Below the pieces are notes generated by a model, which did no database searches, was not told the origin of the DNA, and worked only from the letters and a program-made list of their open reading frames with translations. A program made the position numbers and the translations under genes. DNA of 64,000 nucleotides from Agromyces subbeticus DSM 16689 (GTDB lineage: Bacteria > Actinomycetota > Actinomycetes > Actinomycetales > Microbacteriaceae): positions 119,518 through 183,517 of the forward strand of contig NZ_ATXG01000007.1 in NCBI RefSeq assembly GCF_000421565.1, in the 5' to 3' direction. This document shows, piece by piece, positions 28,601 to 37,853 of this stretch (position 1 is the stretch's first letter; each line of letters begins with the position of its first letter).

Positions 28601-29920
28601 GTGACCGGGTCTGCTGCGCTCTTCACCGACCGATACGAGTTGACGATGGTCGACGCCGCGTTACTCGACGGCACCGCCCATCGCGAGAGCCTCTTCGAGG
28701 CCTTCGCCCGGCGCCTGCCCGACGGGCGGCGCTACGGCGTGGTCGCGGGCACCGGTCGCCTGCTCGAGTTGATCCAGCGCTTCCGCTTCGAAGAGGCCGA
28801 GCTCGAGTGGCTGCGCGAGCACGAGGTCGTGCGGCCCGCCACCCTCGACTGGCTCGCCGACTACCGCTTCACCGGCGACATCTGGGGCTATCGCGAAGGC
28901 GAGGCGTACTTCCCGGGCTCGCCGCTCCTGACCATCCAGGCGACGTTCGCCGAAGCCGTCATGCTCGAGACCGTCGTGCTCTCGACCCTGAACTACGACT
29001 CGTCGGTCGCGAGCGCCGCCGCTCGCATGGTCTCGGTCGCGCTCGGCCGGCCGATCGCCGAGATGGGCTCCCGCCGCACGAGCGAGGGGTCTGCGGTCGC
29101 CGCGGCCCGCGCCGCCTACATCGCCGGCTTCGATGCGACGTCGAACCTCGAGGCGGGGCGCAGCTGGGGCATCCCGACCATGGGCACCGCCGCGCACGCG
29201 TTCACCCTGCTGCACGACACCGAAGAGGGCGCGTTCCGTGCCCAGGTCGAGGCGTTCGGGCCGAAGACCACGCTGCTCGTCGACACCTACGACATCGCCA
29301 CGGGCGTCGAGCTCGCCGTCAAGGTCGCCGGCACCGAGCTCGGTGCCGTGCGCATCGACTCCGGCGACCTGCCGACCGTGGTCGCCGCCGTGCGCGAGCA
29401 GCTCGACGCCCTCGGCGCGGTCGACACCCGCATCACGGTGACGAGCGACCTCGACGAGTTCACCATCGCCGGGCTCTCGGGCGCGCCCGTCGACGCCTAC
29501 GGCGTCGGCACGGCCGTCGTGACCGGCTCGGGTTTTCCCGCGGCCGGCATGGTGTTCAAGATCGTCGCCCGGAAAGACGACGCGGGCGAGTGGGTTTCGG
29601 TCGCGAAGGCGTCGACGCAGAAGGCGAGCGTCGGCGGCCGCAAGAACGCCGCGCGTCGCCTCGACTCGACGCTCACCGCTCGCGAAGAACTCGTGTTCGT
29701 CGGCGATGGCCCCGACGGCGAGGCGGAGTTCGAGGCCGGCAGCCGGTTGCGACCGCTCATGGTGCGCCTGATGTCGGGCGGCGAGGCCGATCCGGCGTAT
29801 CTGGGCGAAACCGGCACCGTCGCCGCTCGGGCGCATCGCGCCGAGGTCATGCAGGAACTGCCGATCGAGGCGTTCCGGCTCGGCCGGGGCGAGCCGGTGA
29901 TTCCGACCAGCTACCGCTGA
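28601..29920 (+). CDS. pncB: Nicotinate phosphoribosyltransferase
   Basis: The 439-residue protein begins LFTDRYELTMVDA, as in the family. It has the loop GSRRTSEGSAVAAARAA, the phosphorylatable histidine region (MGTAAHAF) and the PRPP-binding DSGDLPTVVAAVREQL. It makes nicotinate mononucleotide in NAD salvage with ATP hydrolysis. The GTG start lies 6 nt after TAGGCT, so the message is probably leaderless. Confidence 0.94.
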   Translation: MTGSAALFTDRYELTMVDAALLDGTAHRESLFEAFARRLPDGRRYGVVAGTGRLLELIQRFRFEEAELEWLREHEVVRPATLDWLADYRFTGDIWGYREGEAYFPGSPLLTIQATFAEAVMLETVVLSTLNYDSSVASAAARMVSVALGRPIAEMGSRRTSEGSAVAAARAAYIAGFDATSNLEAGRSWGIPTMGTAAHAFTLLHDTEEGAFRAQVEAFGPKTTLLVDTYDIATGVELAVKVAGTELGAVRIDSGDLPTVVAAVREQLDALGAVDTRITVTSDLDEFTIAGLSGAPVDAYGVGTAVVTGSGFPAAGMVFKIVARKDDAGEWVSVAKASTQKASVGGRKNAARRLDSTLTAREELVFVGDGPDGEAEFEAGSRLRPLMVRLMSGGEADPAYLGETGTVAARAHRAEVMQELPIEAFRLGRGEPVIPTSYR

Positions 29921-29927
29921 GCGACGG

Positions 29928-30215
29928 CTACTCCGCCTTCATCTTCTCGTAGATCGCCTTGCACGTCGGGCAGACCGGGAACTTCTCGGGGTCGCGCCCC
30001 GGGGTCCATTTCTTGCCGCACAACGCCTTCACGGGCTTGCCGGTGAGGGCCGACTGCAGGATCTTGTCTTTCTGCACGTAGTGCGAGAAGCGCTCGTGAT
30101 CGCCGGGTTCGATGGCCTCTTCATTCAGGAGCTTCTCGAGCTCGCGGTCGAGAACGTCGGTGCCGCCGCCCGGCGAACCGGGGTCGGCGATGCTCACGCG
30201 CACGGAGGAGGTCAT
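29928..30215 (-). CDS. DUF3039 protein with a zinc-ribbon pair
   Basis: This 95-residue protein has the DUF3039 pattern: an acidic N-terminus, HERFSHYVQKDKI, then ALCGKKWTPGRDPEKFPVCPTCKAIYEKM. A histidine and three cysteines are spaced as for one metal ion. The domain is almost confined to actinobacteria and its function is unknown. I chose the ATG at 30215, with GGAGG upstream. It converges with pncB at 7 bp. Confidence 0.85.
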   Translation of the reverse strand: MTSSVRVSIADPGSPGGGTDVLDRELEKLLNEEAIEPGDHERFSHYVQKDKILQSALTGKPVKALCGKKWTPGRDPEKFPVCPTCKAIYEKMKAE

Positions 30216-30225
30216 GGGTTCGATT

Positions 30226-31800
30226 CTACGCGCGGATCGCGGCCGCGAGCATCTCGGGGCCTCGACGGTCGAACACGCGCCCGCCACCCCAGACACCCGC
30301 GACGAGCACGATGATGCCGAGCCCGACGCCCGACGCGAACGAGGCCGCGTGCCACGCCGGGTCGACGAAGATGCCGAGTGCGCCGAACGCCATCGCGGGC
30401 AACGCGACGACGAGCGTGCCGAGCATCGTGATCGATTGCACGAGGGCGGTGATGGTGCCGGTGGACTGCGGCTGCTGGAACGGGCTGTCGCCGGGCTTCA
30501 CGGCGGGGTACGGGAATCTCGCCGACGTGATCGAGCCGACACCGAGGCCGGCGAGCAGCAGCGCGGTGCTCACCCCCAGAATCGATGGCAGCAGTCGCCA
30601 GTCGTTCAGGGCGAAGACGGTGACCGCACTGCCGAGGCCGATCACGAGCACACCGGCGATGAGCACCGGAACGAGTCGACCGACGCGATCGGCGACGCCG
30701 CGGACGCCCGACACCACGTGCAGCCAGATCGCCGTGGAGTCGTAGGCGGTGTCGTTGTGCAGGGTCCACCCGAGCAACAGGCACATGAGCGGAACGGGGA
30801 TCAGACCGAGATACAGGTTCGGGATGCCGGCGAGGCTCAACGGCACCATGACGATCACGGGAGCGATCGGCACGATGACGAGGGAGACCCAGTACCGCGC
30901 GTCGCGGAACCAGTAGGTGAAGCTGCGCGCCGCGATGGCACCGACGGGTCCTTGCGGCAGCCGGTCGAACCAGCCGAGGCCGCGGTAGCTCTTGGCGGAG
31001 GCCTCGCGACCCGGGGTGACCAGCATCTTGGCGACGAGCGCCTGCCAGCCGAACCAGATGATCACGACGGTCGCCGCCGAGATCAGGAGCTTCACGATCG
31101 CGGCACCCCAGGCGCCGGCTGCGGCATCGCCGGGCACGGCGAACACCGCGCCGAGCGGCGTCCAGCCGAGCACGCCGGCGAGCGACTCCATCACCTGTGC
31201 GCCCGACGTCTCCCAGTCGACCGAGACGAGCACCACGATGAGCGGCGAGGCCATGACGATCAGCAGGAGCCCGAGCACCCCGCTGAGCTCGCGGGCGCGC
31301 CGCGTCGCGAGGAGCAGCGATGCGACGCCCGTCGACACCCGCGCGAGCAGCACGCACATGACGAACGCCAGTGCCGCGGCGATGATCGCGAGCAGCGTCT
31401 CGCCGACGCCGCGCGACCAGGTGACCACCGTGCCGAGGAGCACGATCGCGAGCACCAGTGCCGGCACGCCGATGACCGCTGCCACAGCGAGGCCCAGGGC
31501 GAGCGATCGATCGGGCAGCCCGAACATGGCGAAACGGCGCGGGTCCATCGTGTCGTCGACGCCGAAGATGAGCGGCAGGATGATGAACCCGAGCACGGTG
31601 ACCGCGCCGGCCACCACGAATCCGTCACGGATCGCCTCGACGTCACCGACGAAGCGCAGCCCCACGAGGGTGGCGAACAGCAGTGCCGACAACCCGAGTC
31701 CGTAGATCAGCCCGATGACGATGCCGACGACCTGCCAGGGGCTTCGCCGGAAGATGTTGCCGAGCAGTCGCAGTTTCAGTCGGAGAAACTGTGCAACCAT
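30226..31800 (-). CDS. ABC exporter permease, multi-spanning
   Basis: The 524-residue protein has about twelve hydrophobic segments, two long repeats and few charged residues, with no ATP-binding motif. Its start lies inside the end of the ATPase gene (25-nt overlap), so the two are translationally coupled and form one transporter. Related actinobacterial ABC-2-like permeases are linked to antibiotic or lipid export. The substrate is unknown. The ATG at 31800 gives a normal N-terminus (MVAQFLRLKLRLLGNIF). Confidence 0.8.
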   Translation of the reverse strand: MVAQFLRLKLRLLGNIFRRSPWQVVGIVIGLIYGLGLSALLFATLVGLRFVGDVEAIRDGFVVAGAVTVLGFIILPLIFGVDDTMDPRRFAMFGLPDRSLALGLAVAAVIGVPALVLAIVLLGTVVTWSRGVGETLLAIIAAALAFVMCVLLARVSTGVASLLLATRRARELSGVLGLLLIVMASPLIVVLVSVDWETSGAQVMESLAGVLGWTPLGAVFAVPGDAAAGAWGAAIVKLLISAATVVIIWFGWQALVAKMLVTPGREASAKSYRGLGWFDRLPQGPVGAIAARSFTYWFRDARYWVSLVIVPIAPVIVMVPLSLAGIPNLYLGLIPVPLMCLLLGWTLHNDTAYDSTAIWLHVVSGVRGVADRVGRLVPVLIAGVLVIGLGSAVTVFALNDWRLLPSILGVSTALLLAGLGVGSITSARFPYPAVKPGDSPFQQPQSTGTITALVQSITMLGTLVVALPAMAFGALGIFVDPAWHAASFASGVGLGIIVLVAGVWGGGRVFDRRGPEMLAAAIRA

Positions 31801-33476
31801 TCCATGCCTTCCGCAGCCTTGCGTCCGCCGGCGAGCTCGACGAATCGGTCTTCGAGGGTCTGCCCGGCGCGCACCTCGTCGAGGGTGCCCGCGGCGAGCA
31901 CCCGCCCGGCGACGATGATGGCGGCCGAATCGCACACACGCTCGATGAGGTCCATGCCGTGACTCGAGAGCACGACCGTGCCGCCGCCGGCGACGTAGCG
32001 CTCGAGGATCTCGGTGAGGTTCGCCGCCGACACGGGGTCGACCGATTCGAAGGGCTCGTCGAGCACGAGCAGCCGCGGCGAATGGATCATGGCGCACGCG
32101 AGCGCGATCTTCTTCGTCATGCCGGCCGAGTAGTCGGCGACGAGGCGATCGACCGCGTCGTCGAGGCCGAATGCCGCGATGAGGTCGGCGCTGCGCTCGC
32201 GAACGGTGCGGCCGTCGAGGCCGCGGAGCACACCGGAGTAGTAGAGGAGCTGCGCGCCGGTCAGGCGGTCGAAGAGGCGCAGCCGGTCGGGCAGCACGCC
32301 GGTGGCGCGCTTGGCCGCCCGCGGGTTCGCCCACACGTCGATGTCGTGCACCCGCACCGTGCCGGCATCGGGCCGCAGCAGGCCCGTGGCCATCGATAGG
32401 GTCGTGGTCTTGCCCGCGCCGTTCGGGCCGACGAGGCCGAAGAACGAGCCCGCGCGAACCTCGAGCGTGATGCCGTCGACAGCGGTGTTCTCGCCGAACC
32501 GCTTCACGAGTCCGTCGATCACGAGCACCTTCGGGGCGTCGGGGCCGGGGCCGGTGCGCGCCGGGCGCAGCATGCGCTTCTTGCGGGCTGAGGACTTCTT
32601 GGGGGCCGCGATCACGGCGACGGCCTGCGCTGCGCTGCCGGATGGTGCGGCCGTCTTCGCGGAGGCCGGTGCGGCCGACGTTTCAGCGACCGGCGTTTCG
32701 GCGGGCGCGACGGTCTCGACCGGCGACTCCGCAGGCTCCACGACCTCGATCGCCGTGGGCGTCGCGTCGGCCACGACCGCCGCGGCAGCGACCTCGGGCG
32801 CCGTCACTGCGGCGCGCTTCGGCAGGCGCTCCACGGTCTGCTCATCGATCTCGGAGCGGGGGTTCGACGGCTCGGACACGGTCGCCGCCGCGGCCTCGGG
32901 CGCCTTGCGCGTCGGGCGCTCTGCGGCGGTGGTCTCGGTCGTGAGCGCCGCGGCCACTCGCTGCGCCTGTCGAGTGGATGCCGCAGTCGCAGCACGGCTG
33001 CTCGAGGCTGCCTGACTCTTCGCCGCCGAGGCCCGCGGCGCTCGTGCGGTCTTCGCCGCCTCGCCGCGCGCTGCAGCGGCCTTGGCCGACGCCGTTCGTG
33101 ATGCCGCGGTGCGCTTCGACGCCGGCGGAGCCGCCGTCTCGCCGTCGGTAGCGGTGGCCGGGCCTTCGGTCGCTGGCGCCACTGCTGCACGCCTCGTCGC
33201 CGCACTCTTGGCCGCGGGCTTCGAGTCCGCGCTCTTCGCAGCCGCCGTCTTCGCGGCGGCAGCCTTCTCGGCCGCGGTCTTCGGAGCGGCGCTCTTCTTC
33301 GCCGCCGCGGTCTTCGCGGCGGCCGTCTTCGGGGCGGTCGAACGCGGACTCCGCGCGGGACGCACCGGCGTCGCCGCCGACGGCTCCGACTGGGACTCTC
33401 GCGTCTCGGTCGCCCCCGCGCCGGTGCCTTCGGCAGTTTCGTCGTCGTGTTCTGAGCGCGAAACGGAAGTCACCAA
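31776..33476 (-). CDS. ABC transporter ATPase with long Ala/Lys-rich N-terminal tail
   Basis: The 566-residue protein has two parts. Residues 1 to about 290 are a low-complexity region rich in Ala, Lys, Thr and Pro, with repeats like KTAAAKTAAAKK in the first third and acidic stretches later. Residues 290-566 are a standard ATPase: Walker A GPNGAGKTT, signature DYSAGMTKK (a DYSxGM-type variant), Walker B LLVLDEPFESVD and switch histidine SSHG. The ATPase drives the permease encoded downstream. The tail resembles the histone-H1-like tails of actinobacterial DNA-binding proteins and is not a normal part of ABC ATPases. The GTG start lies 6 nt after TAGGTT. Confidence 0.85.
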   Translation of the reverse strand: MVTSVSRSEHDDETAEGTGAGATETRESQSEPSAATPVRPARSPRSTAPKTAAAKTAAAKKSAAPKTAAEKAAAAKTAAAKSADSKPAAKSAATRRAAVAPATEGPATATDGETAAPPASKRTAASRTASAKAAAARGEAAKTARAPRASAAKSQAASSSRAATAASTRQAQRVAAALTTETTAAERPTRKAPEAAAATVSEPSNPRSEIDEQTVERLPKRAAVTAPEVAAAAVVADATPTAIEVVEPAESPVETVAPAETPVAETSAAPASAKTAAPSGSAAQAVAVIAAPKKSSARKKRMLRPARTGPGPDAPKVLVIDGLVKRFGENTAVDGITLEVRAGSFFGLVGPNGAGKTTTLSMATGLLRPDAGTVRVHDIDVWANPRAAKRATGVLPDRLRLFDRLTGAQLLYYSGVLRGLDGRTVRERSADLIAAFGLDDAVDRLVADYSAGMTKKIALACAMIHSPRLLVLDEPFESVDPVSAANLTEILERYVAGGGTVVLSSHGMDLIERVCDSAAIIVAGRVLAAGTLDEVRAGQTLEDRFVELAGGRKAAEGMEWLHSFSD

Positions 33477-33649
33477 GACAACCTATCAACCAGCGCACGC
33501 AATTCGAGCCTTGCGCCGAGCCGATCCGCCGTAGCAAGCTGAAGATCACCTGAGCGCTACATCACGATCCCACTACGACCTCGTCCCCAGTTGGCGGGCC
33601 AAAGGTCGCTCTCGATATCCTGAAGACCGGCATAACGGCGTGTCCGAAT

Positions 33650-33680
33650 GTGAACTTCCGGGTGAATTCCGGGCGAACCC
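33650..33680 (-). promoter_or_regulatory. 11-bp direct repeats resembling a PHO box
   Basis: On the minus strand two adjacent 11-mers, TTCGCCCGGAA and TTCACCCGGAA, are followed by GTTCAC. Actinobacterial PhoP sites are built of 11-bp GTTCACC-like units. The element lies about 50-80 bp upstream of the nucleotidyltransferase that opens the surface-polymer locus. The rest of the 255-bp gap shows no other element I can support. Confidence 0.35.
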
Positions 33681-33731
33681 TCGGCGACGAGGGCAAACGC
33701 CCGGGGCATCCGACCCACCGAAGGAGATGCA

Positions 33732-34424
33732 GTGAACACCCAGATCGTGATTCTCGCAGCCGGCATGGGGAGCCGGCTCGGGCGGTCCCTCCCCAAGCCC
33801 CTCACCGAACTCAGCGACGGCCGCACCATCATGCGCCAGCAGTTCGACAACATCGAGCACGCTTTCGGAGCGAACGCCGACGTCACGATCGTCGTCGGCT
33901 ACAAGCTCGAGCACATCATCGAGGCGTTCCCGCAGGCGTCCTTCGTCTACAACGAAGAGTACGACCAGACCAACACCTCGAAGAGCCTCATGCGTGCGCT
34001 CGCGGCTTCGCAGCCGGGCGGCGTGCTCTGGATGAACGGCGACGTCGTCTTCGACCCGAGCATCCTCGACCGCGCGCTGCCGTTCATCGCGCGCGACCAG
34101 TCGATGGTCACCGTCAACACCTCGAAGGTGTCCGACGAAGAGGTGAAGTACACCACGAGCGCCGAGGGCTACATCAAAGAGCTCTCGAAGACCGTCAAGG
34201 GCGGTCTCGGCGAGGCGGTCGGCATCAACTACATCTCGAGCCGCGACAAGGCGACGTTCCTCGCGCACCTGCAGCGTGTGGGCGACCAGGACTACTTCGA
34301 GCGCGGCCTCGAACTCGCGATCGAGAAGAACGGCCTGCTCGTCGAGCCGATGGACATCTCCGACCTCTACGCGGTCGAGATCGACTTCGCCGAAGACCTC
34401 GAGCGGGCCAACCACTTCGTGTGA
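33732..34424 (+). CDS. LicC-like nucleotidyltransferase
   Basis: The 230-residue protein has the nucleotidyltransferase signature ILAAGMGSRLG followed by LPKPL, a lysine-containing product site and the metal-binding DVVFD (WMNGDVVFD). It is closest in layout to phosphocholine or polyol-phosphate cytidylyltransferases (LicC-like), which make CDP-activated donors. AGGAG lies 5 nt before the GTG start. CDP-alcohol and CDP-glycerol transferases are encoded a few kilobases downstream, so a CDP-linked precursor is the likely product, though this is inference. Confidence 0.8.
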   Translation: MNTQIVILAAGMGSRLGRSLPKPLTELSDGRTIMRQQFDNIEHAFGANADVTIVVGYKLEHIIEAFPQASFVYNEEYDQTNTSKSLMRALAASQPGGVLWMNGDVVFDPSILDRALPFIARDQSMVTVNTSKVSDEEVKYTTSAEGYIKELSKTVKGGLGEAVGINYISSRDKATFLAHLQRVGDQDYFERGLELAIEKNGLLVEPMDISDLYAVEIDFAEDLERANHFV

Positions 34425-34449
34425 CCTGCACCACAGCGACAGCAATAGC

Positions 34450-34485
34450 GAGAAGAGCGGATGCCACGAGGCATCCGCTCTTCTT
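34450..34485. terminator. Hairpin after the nucleotidyltransferase gene
   Basis: Fifteen-bp perfect arms flank the loop ACGA and contain the GAGCGGATGCC core. The sequence TCGTTT follows. It lies in the convergent gap between the nucleotidyltransferase (+) and the ECF-type gene (-). Confidence 0.8.
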
Positions 34486-34503
34486 CGTTTCACGAGTCTT
34501 CGT

Positions 34504-35046
34504 TCAAGAGCTCAGCGTGCGCGCGACGCCCGCCCTGCTCAGCGACGCGGCGATCACCCTGCCGATCCAGGTGAAGACGATCGGGCTCAGCCCGAACAGC
34601 GCGAGGTAGAGCACCCAGAACCACGGCGCGTAGTGCTCCGGGCCGAGCGCGATGAAGGTGCCGGCGGCCAGCAGCAGGCCGGCCGCTCCGGCCGCGACGT
34701 AGTAGAGCCACGGAGACCAGTTCTTGTAGCGCGTCACGAAGAACGGGAGTTCGAGGAGCGCGCCGACGAGCAGGCCCGTGCCGAGGAACCGCAGGATCCA
34801 ATGGGGCGCGAACGCCGCGCCGACGAGGCCCGCGATGAATCCGGTGAGGATGCCGACGCCGGGGCGCTTCAGGAGCGCGAGGGCGATGGCGCTCGGCAGG
34901 AAGTGGGATCCGATGGTGATCCCGTAGAGCATCGGCGCGATGCCGGCGATGAGGCCGGCCGCATAGCCTGCACCGGCGGCGAAGAGGCCGCCCGCCACGC
35001 CGATCGCGGCGCAACTCAGAATCACGCGGGTGCTGGTGCGGTGCAC
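34504..35046 (-). CDS. ECF-type substrate-binding membrane protein, YkoE-like
   Basis: The 180-residue protein has five or six hydrophobic segments and the length and spacing of ECF transporter S components, closest to the YkoE (thiamin precursor) group. S components bind a vitamin and need a separate energy module, which is not encoded here. I chose the GTG at 35046 because AAGGAG lies 4 nt upstream. A further upstream in-frame start would lack an SD. The divergent exporter gene begins 80 bp away. Specificity is uncertain, and I see no riboswitch in that gap. Confidence 0.6.
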   Translation of the reverse strand: MHRTSTRVILSCAAIGVAGGLFAAGAGYAAGLIAGIAPMLYGITIGSHFLPSAIALALLKRPGVGILTGFIAGLVGAAFAPHWILRFLGTGLLVGALLELPFFVTRYKNWSPWLYYVAAGAAGLLLAAGTFIALGPEHYAPWFWVLYLALFGLSPIVFTWIGRVIAASLSRAGVARTLSS

Positions 35047-35126
35047 GAGGCTCCTTCCGACTGGGCTCGGCACGTGCCACCCGTCTGGGTTCAAATCTAC
35101 CCCGGCCGGGCATCTACGATGAGAGC

Positions 35127-35942
35127 GTGATGAGCACGGTCTCGAAGGCGTACGGCGACGCGCATCCGCTGCAGCGGACGCCGTGGGCGCGGTACCGCCA
35201 TTCGCTCTGGCTGCTCACGACGCGCGACCTGAAGGTGCGCTACTCGACGTCGGCGCTCGGCTACGTGTGGTCGGTGCTCGACCCGCTCGTGATGGCGGGC
35301 ATCTACTGGTTCGTCTTCACGCAGGTCTTCCAGCGGGTCGCAGGCACCGACCCGTACATCGTCTTCCTGTTGACGGCCCTGCTGCCGTGGATGTGGTTCA
35401 ACGGCGCGGTCTCCGACTCGACGCGCGCCTTCCTGAAAGACGCGAAGCTCGTGCGATCGACGATGATCCCGCGCACCATCTGGGTGAACCGCATCGTGCT
35501 CTCGAAGGGCATCGAGTTCGTGCTGGCGCTGCCCGTGCTCGCGATCTTCGCGGTCGTCTTCGGCGCGACCATCGGGTGGCAGATCGTGTTCTTCCCGCTC
35601 GCCGTCCTGCTGCAGGCGATCCTCACCGCCGGAGTCGCGCTCATCGTCGCCCCGCTCGTCGTGTTCTTCCGCGATCTCGAACGCGCGGTCAAGCTGATCC
35701 TGCGCTTCCTGTTCTACGCATCGCCGATCATCTACGGCGTCTCGAACCTGCCCGAAGAGCTGCACGTGTGGGCGGCTTTCAACCCGCTCTCGGGTATCTT
35801 CGGCCTGTACCGCTCGGCGTTCTTCCCCGGCGAGCTCGACTGGTTCAACGTGGCGATCGCCGCCGTCATGTCGCTGGCGCTGCTCGCCATCGGTCTCCTC
35901 GTGTTCCGGTCGTCGGTTCGCCAGGTGCTGAAGGAGATCTGA
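35127..35942 (+). CDS. ABC-2 polysaccharide/teichoic-acid exporter permease
   Basis: The 271-residue protein has an N-terminal amphipathic stretch (YRHSLWLLTTRDLKVRYS) and six hydrophobic segments, as in the Wzm/TagG/RfbD permeases. Together with the following ATPase, one base after its stop, it would export a lipid-linked surface polymer. The GTG lies 6 nt after TACGAT, and an ATG follows immediately. The leaderless pattern favours the GTG. Confidence 0.9.
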   Translation: MMSTVSKAYGDAHPLQRTPWARYRHSLWLLTTRDLKVRYSTSALGYVWSVLDPLVMAGIYWFVFTQVFQRVAGTDPYIVFLLTALLPWMWFNGAVSDSTRAFLKDAKLVRSTMIPRTIWVNRIVLSKGIEFVLALPVLAIFAVVFGATIGWQIVFFPLAVLLQAILTAGVALIVAPLVVFFRDLERAVKLILRFLFYASPIIYGVSNLPEELHVWAAFNPLSGIFGLYRSAFFPGELDWFNVAIAAVMSLALLAIGLLVFRSSVRQVLKEI

Positions 35943-35943
35943 G

Positions 35944-36708
35944 ATGGATGCCACGACCGCCGTCGACGCACCGGCGTATGCGATTCGCACCACCGGGCTC
36001 GGCATCCGGTTCCGCCGCAACCGACGCGGCCGCCGCTCGTTCAAGGACCTGCTCGCGGGCCGACGTCGCCGCACCCGCCCCGGGGAGTTCTGGGCGCTGC
36101 GCGACGTCTCGATCGAGGTGCGGCCCGGTGAGGCGATCGGCGTGGTCGGGCGCAACGGGCAGGGAAAGTCGACGCTTCTGAAGCTCGTGGCGGGCGTCAT
36201 GATCGCCGACGAGGGAACCGTCGAGGTCACGGGCGGTGTCGCTCCCCTCATCGAGATCACCGGCGGCTTCGTCGACGACCTCACCGTGCGCGACAACGTG
36301 TACCTGACGGCGGGCCTGCACGGCATGACGAACGCGCAGATCGATGCGAAGTTCGACGAGATCATCGAGTTCGCCGACATCGGCGACTTTCTCGACACGC
36401 CCTACAAGCACCTCTCGAGCGGCATGAAGGTGCGCATCGCCTTCGCCGTGATCTCGCAGCTCGAAGAGCCGATCATGCTCGTCGACGAGGTGCTCGCGGT
36501 CGGCGACAAGGCGTTCCGCGAGAAGTGCTACCGGCGCATCGACGAGCTGCTCGCCGGCGGCCGCACCCTCTTCTTCGTCTCGCACAACGAGCGCGACCTG
36601 CGCCGGTTCTGCACCCGCGGCCTCTACCTCGACAAGGGATCGCTCGTGCTCGACGGCCCGATCGACGACGTGCTCGACCGCTACAACGCCGAGCACGGCA
36701 CGGCGTAG
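35944..36708 (+). CDS. ABC polysaccharide/teichoic-acid exporter ATPase
   Basis: The 254-residue ATPase has Walker A GRNGQGKST, a signature LSSGMKVR typical of Wzt/TagH, Walker B IMLVDEVLAVGD and switch histidine VSHNE. No C-terminal carbohydrate-binding domain follows, so it is a short, TagH/Wzt-N type protein. With the permease it would flip or export undecaprenyl-linked polymer. The stop is followed by an inverted repeat (GCTCGCC/GGCGAGC) about 40 bp on, which is only weakly terminator-like. Confidence 0.92.
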   Translation: MDATTAVDAPAYAIRTTGLGIRFRRNRRGRRSFKDLLAGRRRRTRPGEFWALRDVSIEVRPGEAIGVVGRNGQGKSTLLKLVAGVMIADEGTVEVTGGVAPLIEITGGFVDDLTVRDNVYLTAGLHGMTNAQIDAKFDEIIEFADIGDFLDTPYKHLSSGMKVRIAFAVISQLEEPIMLVDEVLAVGDKAFREKCYRRIDELLAGGRTLFFVSHNERDLRRFCTRGLYLDKGSLVLDGPIDDVLDRYNAEHGTA

Positions 36709-36790
36709 GCAACAGCACGAGACCGATGGTGGCTCGCCAGGCGAGCGCAACCCCCGCGGCTCGCCCAGCCGGCTCGCGTATCATCGCGGC

Positions 36791-37828
36791 ATGCCCGATC
36801 GTGTGCACAGAATCACCTCGATGAACGCGAATGCCGCTCACGAGCCGCTCATCGAGCCGACGGCCGGCACGACCGCGAATTCGTCCACGAGCGACCCGGC
36901 CGGAGACCCGTCGGCCTCGCCGCGCGCCCACGGCATGGAGCGGGGCATCGATCGCGTGCTCTCGATCCAGCGGCCGATCGTGGTGGCGCATCTTCGCGCC
37001 ATCCGTCGCCGCTCCCCTGGTGCCACGCCCGAGCAGATCGTGCGCATCCTCGAACGCCGCTACCTGGCCGCCGTCACGACGGGCGGCGCGGCAGTCGGCG
37101 CGACCGCGGTCATCCCGGGCATCGGCACGGGAGTGACGCTCGCCCTGTCGGGCGTCGAGACGGCCGGCTTCCTCGAGGCCACGGCGCTCTTCGCCCAATC
37201 GGTCGCCGAGGTGCACGGCATCGTCGTCGAGAATCCCGAGCGCGCCCGCGCGCTGGTCATGACGCTCATGCTCGGCAACGAGGGCGTCGATCTCGTGCGC
37301 CAGCTCGCAGGGCAGGCCGCGGGCACCGGCGTCGCCCGAAACGCGTACTGGGGTGAGCTGATCACCAACAGCCTGCCGAAGGCCGTCATGGGCACCGTCG
37401 TCGAGCGCCTGCGCAGCGTCTTCATCAAGCAGTTCGCGGTGCGCGGTGGCGCCGGCATCATCGGCAAGGCGATTCCCTTCGGCATCGGCGCCGCAATCGG
37501 CGGTGCCGGCAACAACATGCTCGGCCGACGGGTGCTGAAGCAGTCGCGACTGGCCTTCGGGCAGCCGCCGGTCGTGCTGCCGTTCGAGCTCGAACCGCGC
37601 GAGGGCGATTCCGTGCTGCGGGCGGCGGGCGTGCGCATGTCGCGGGTCGGCGAGGCGCTCGGCACCGCCGCGCGCGCGACCGGCCGCGGCATCGGCGAGG
37701 CCGGACGCGCCGTCGGCCGGGCCGCGAACCGCAAGCGTGCGATCGAGTCGGGAGATGCCGCTTCGGATGCCGCATCAGACGCCTCGGCGACAGGCGACGC
37801 GAGCACCGGCTCCGGCACGATGCCCTGA
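36791..37828 (+). CDS. EcsC-like membrane-associated protein of unknown function
   Basis: The 345-residue protein has a disordered N-terminus (about 45 residues), then an alpha-helical core with Gly/Ala-rich hydrophobic hairpins (GGAAVGATAVIPGIGTGVTLALSG; GGAGIIGKAIPFGIGAAIGGAGN). The basic, disordered tail is rich in Ala, Asp and Ser. The hairpins resemble the EcsC family, which has no known biochemical function. TATCAT lies 6 nt before the ATG, so it may have its own promoter inside the surface-polymer locus. It converges with the glycerophosphotransferase-like gene. Confidence 0.6.
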   Translation: MPDRVHRITSMNANAAHEPLIEPTAGTTANSSTSDPAGDPSASPRAHGMERGIDRVLSIQRPIVVAHLRAIRRRSPGATPEQIVRILERRYLAAVTTGGAAVGATAVIPGIGTGVTLALSGVETAGFLEATALFAQSVAEVHGIVVENPERARALVMTLMLGNEGVDLVRQLAGQAAGTGVARNAYWGELITNSLPKAVMGTVVERLRSVFIKQFAVRGGAGIIGKAIPFGIGAAIGGAGNNMLGRRVLKQSRLAFGQPPVVLPFELEPREGDSVLRAAGVRMSRVGEALGTAARATGRGIGEAGRAVGRAANRKRAIESGDAASDAASDASATGDASTGSGTMP

Positions 37829-37853
37829 CGGCTGACCTTCCAACAGGTCGGGG

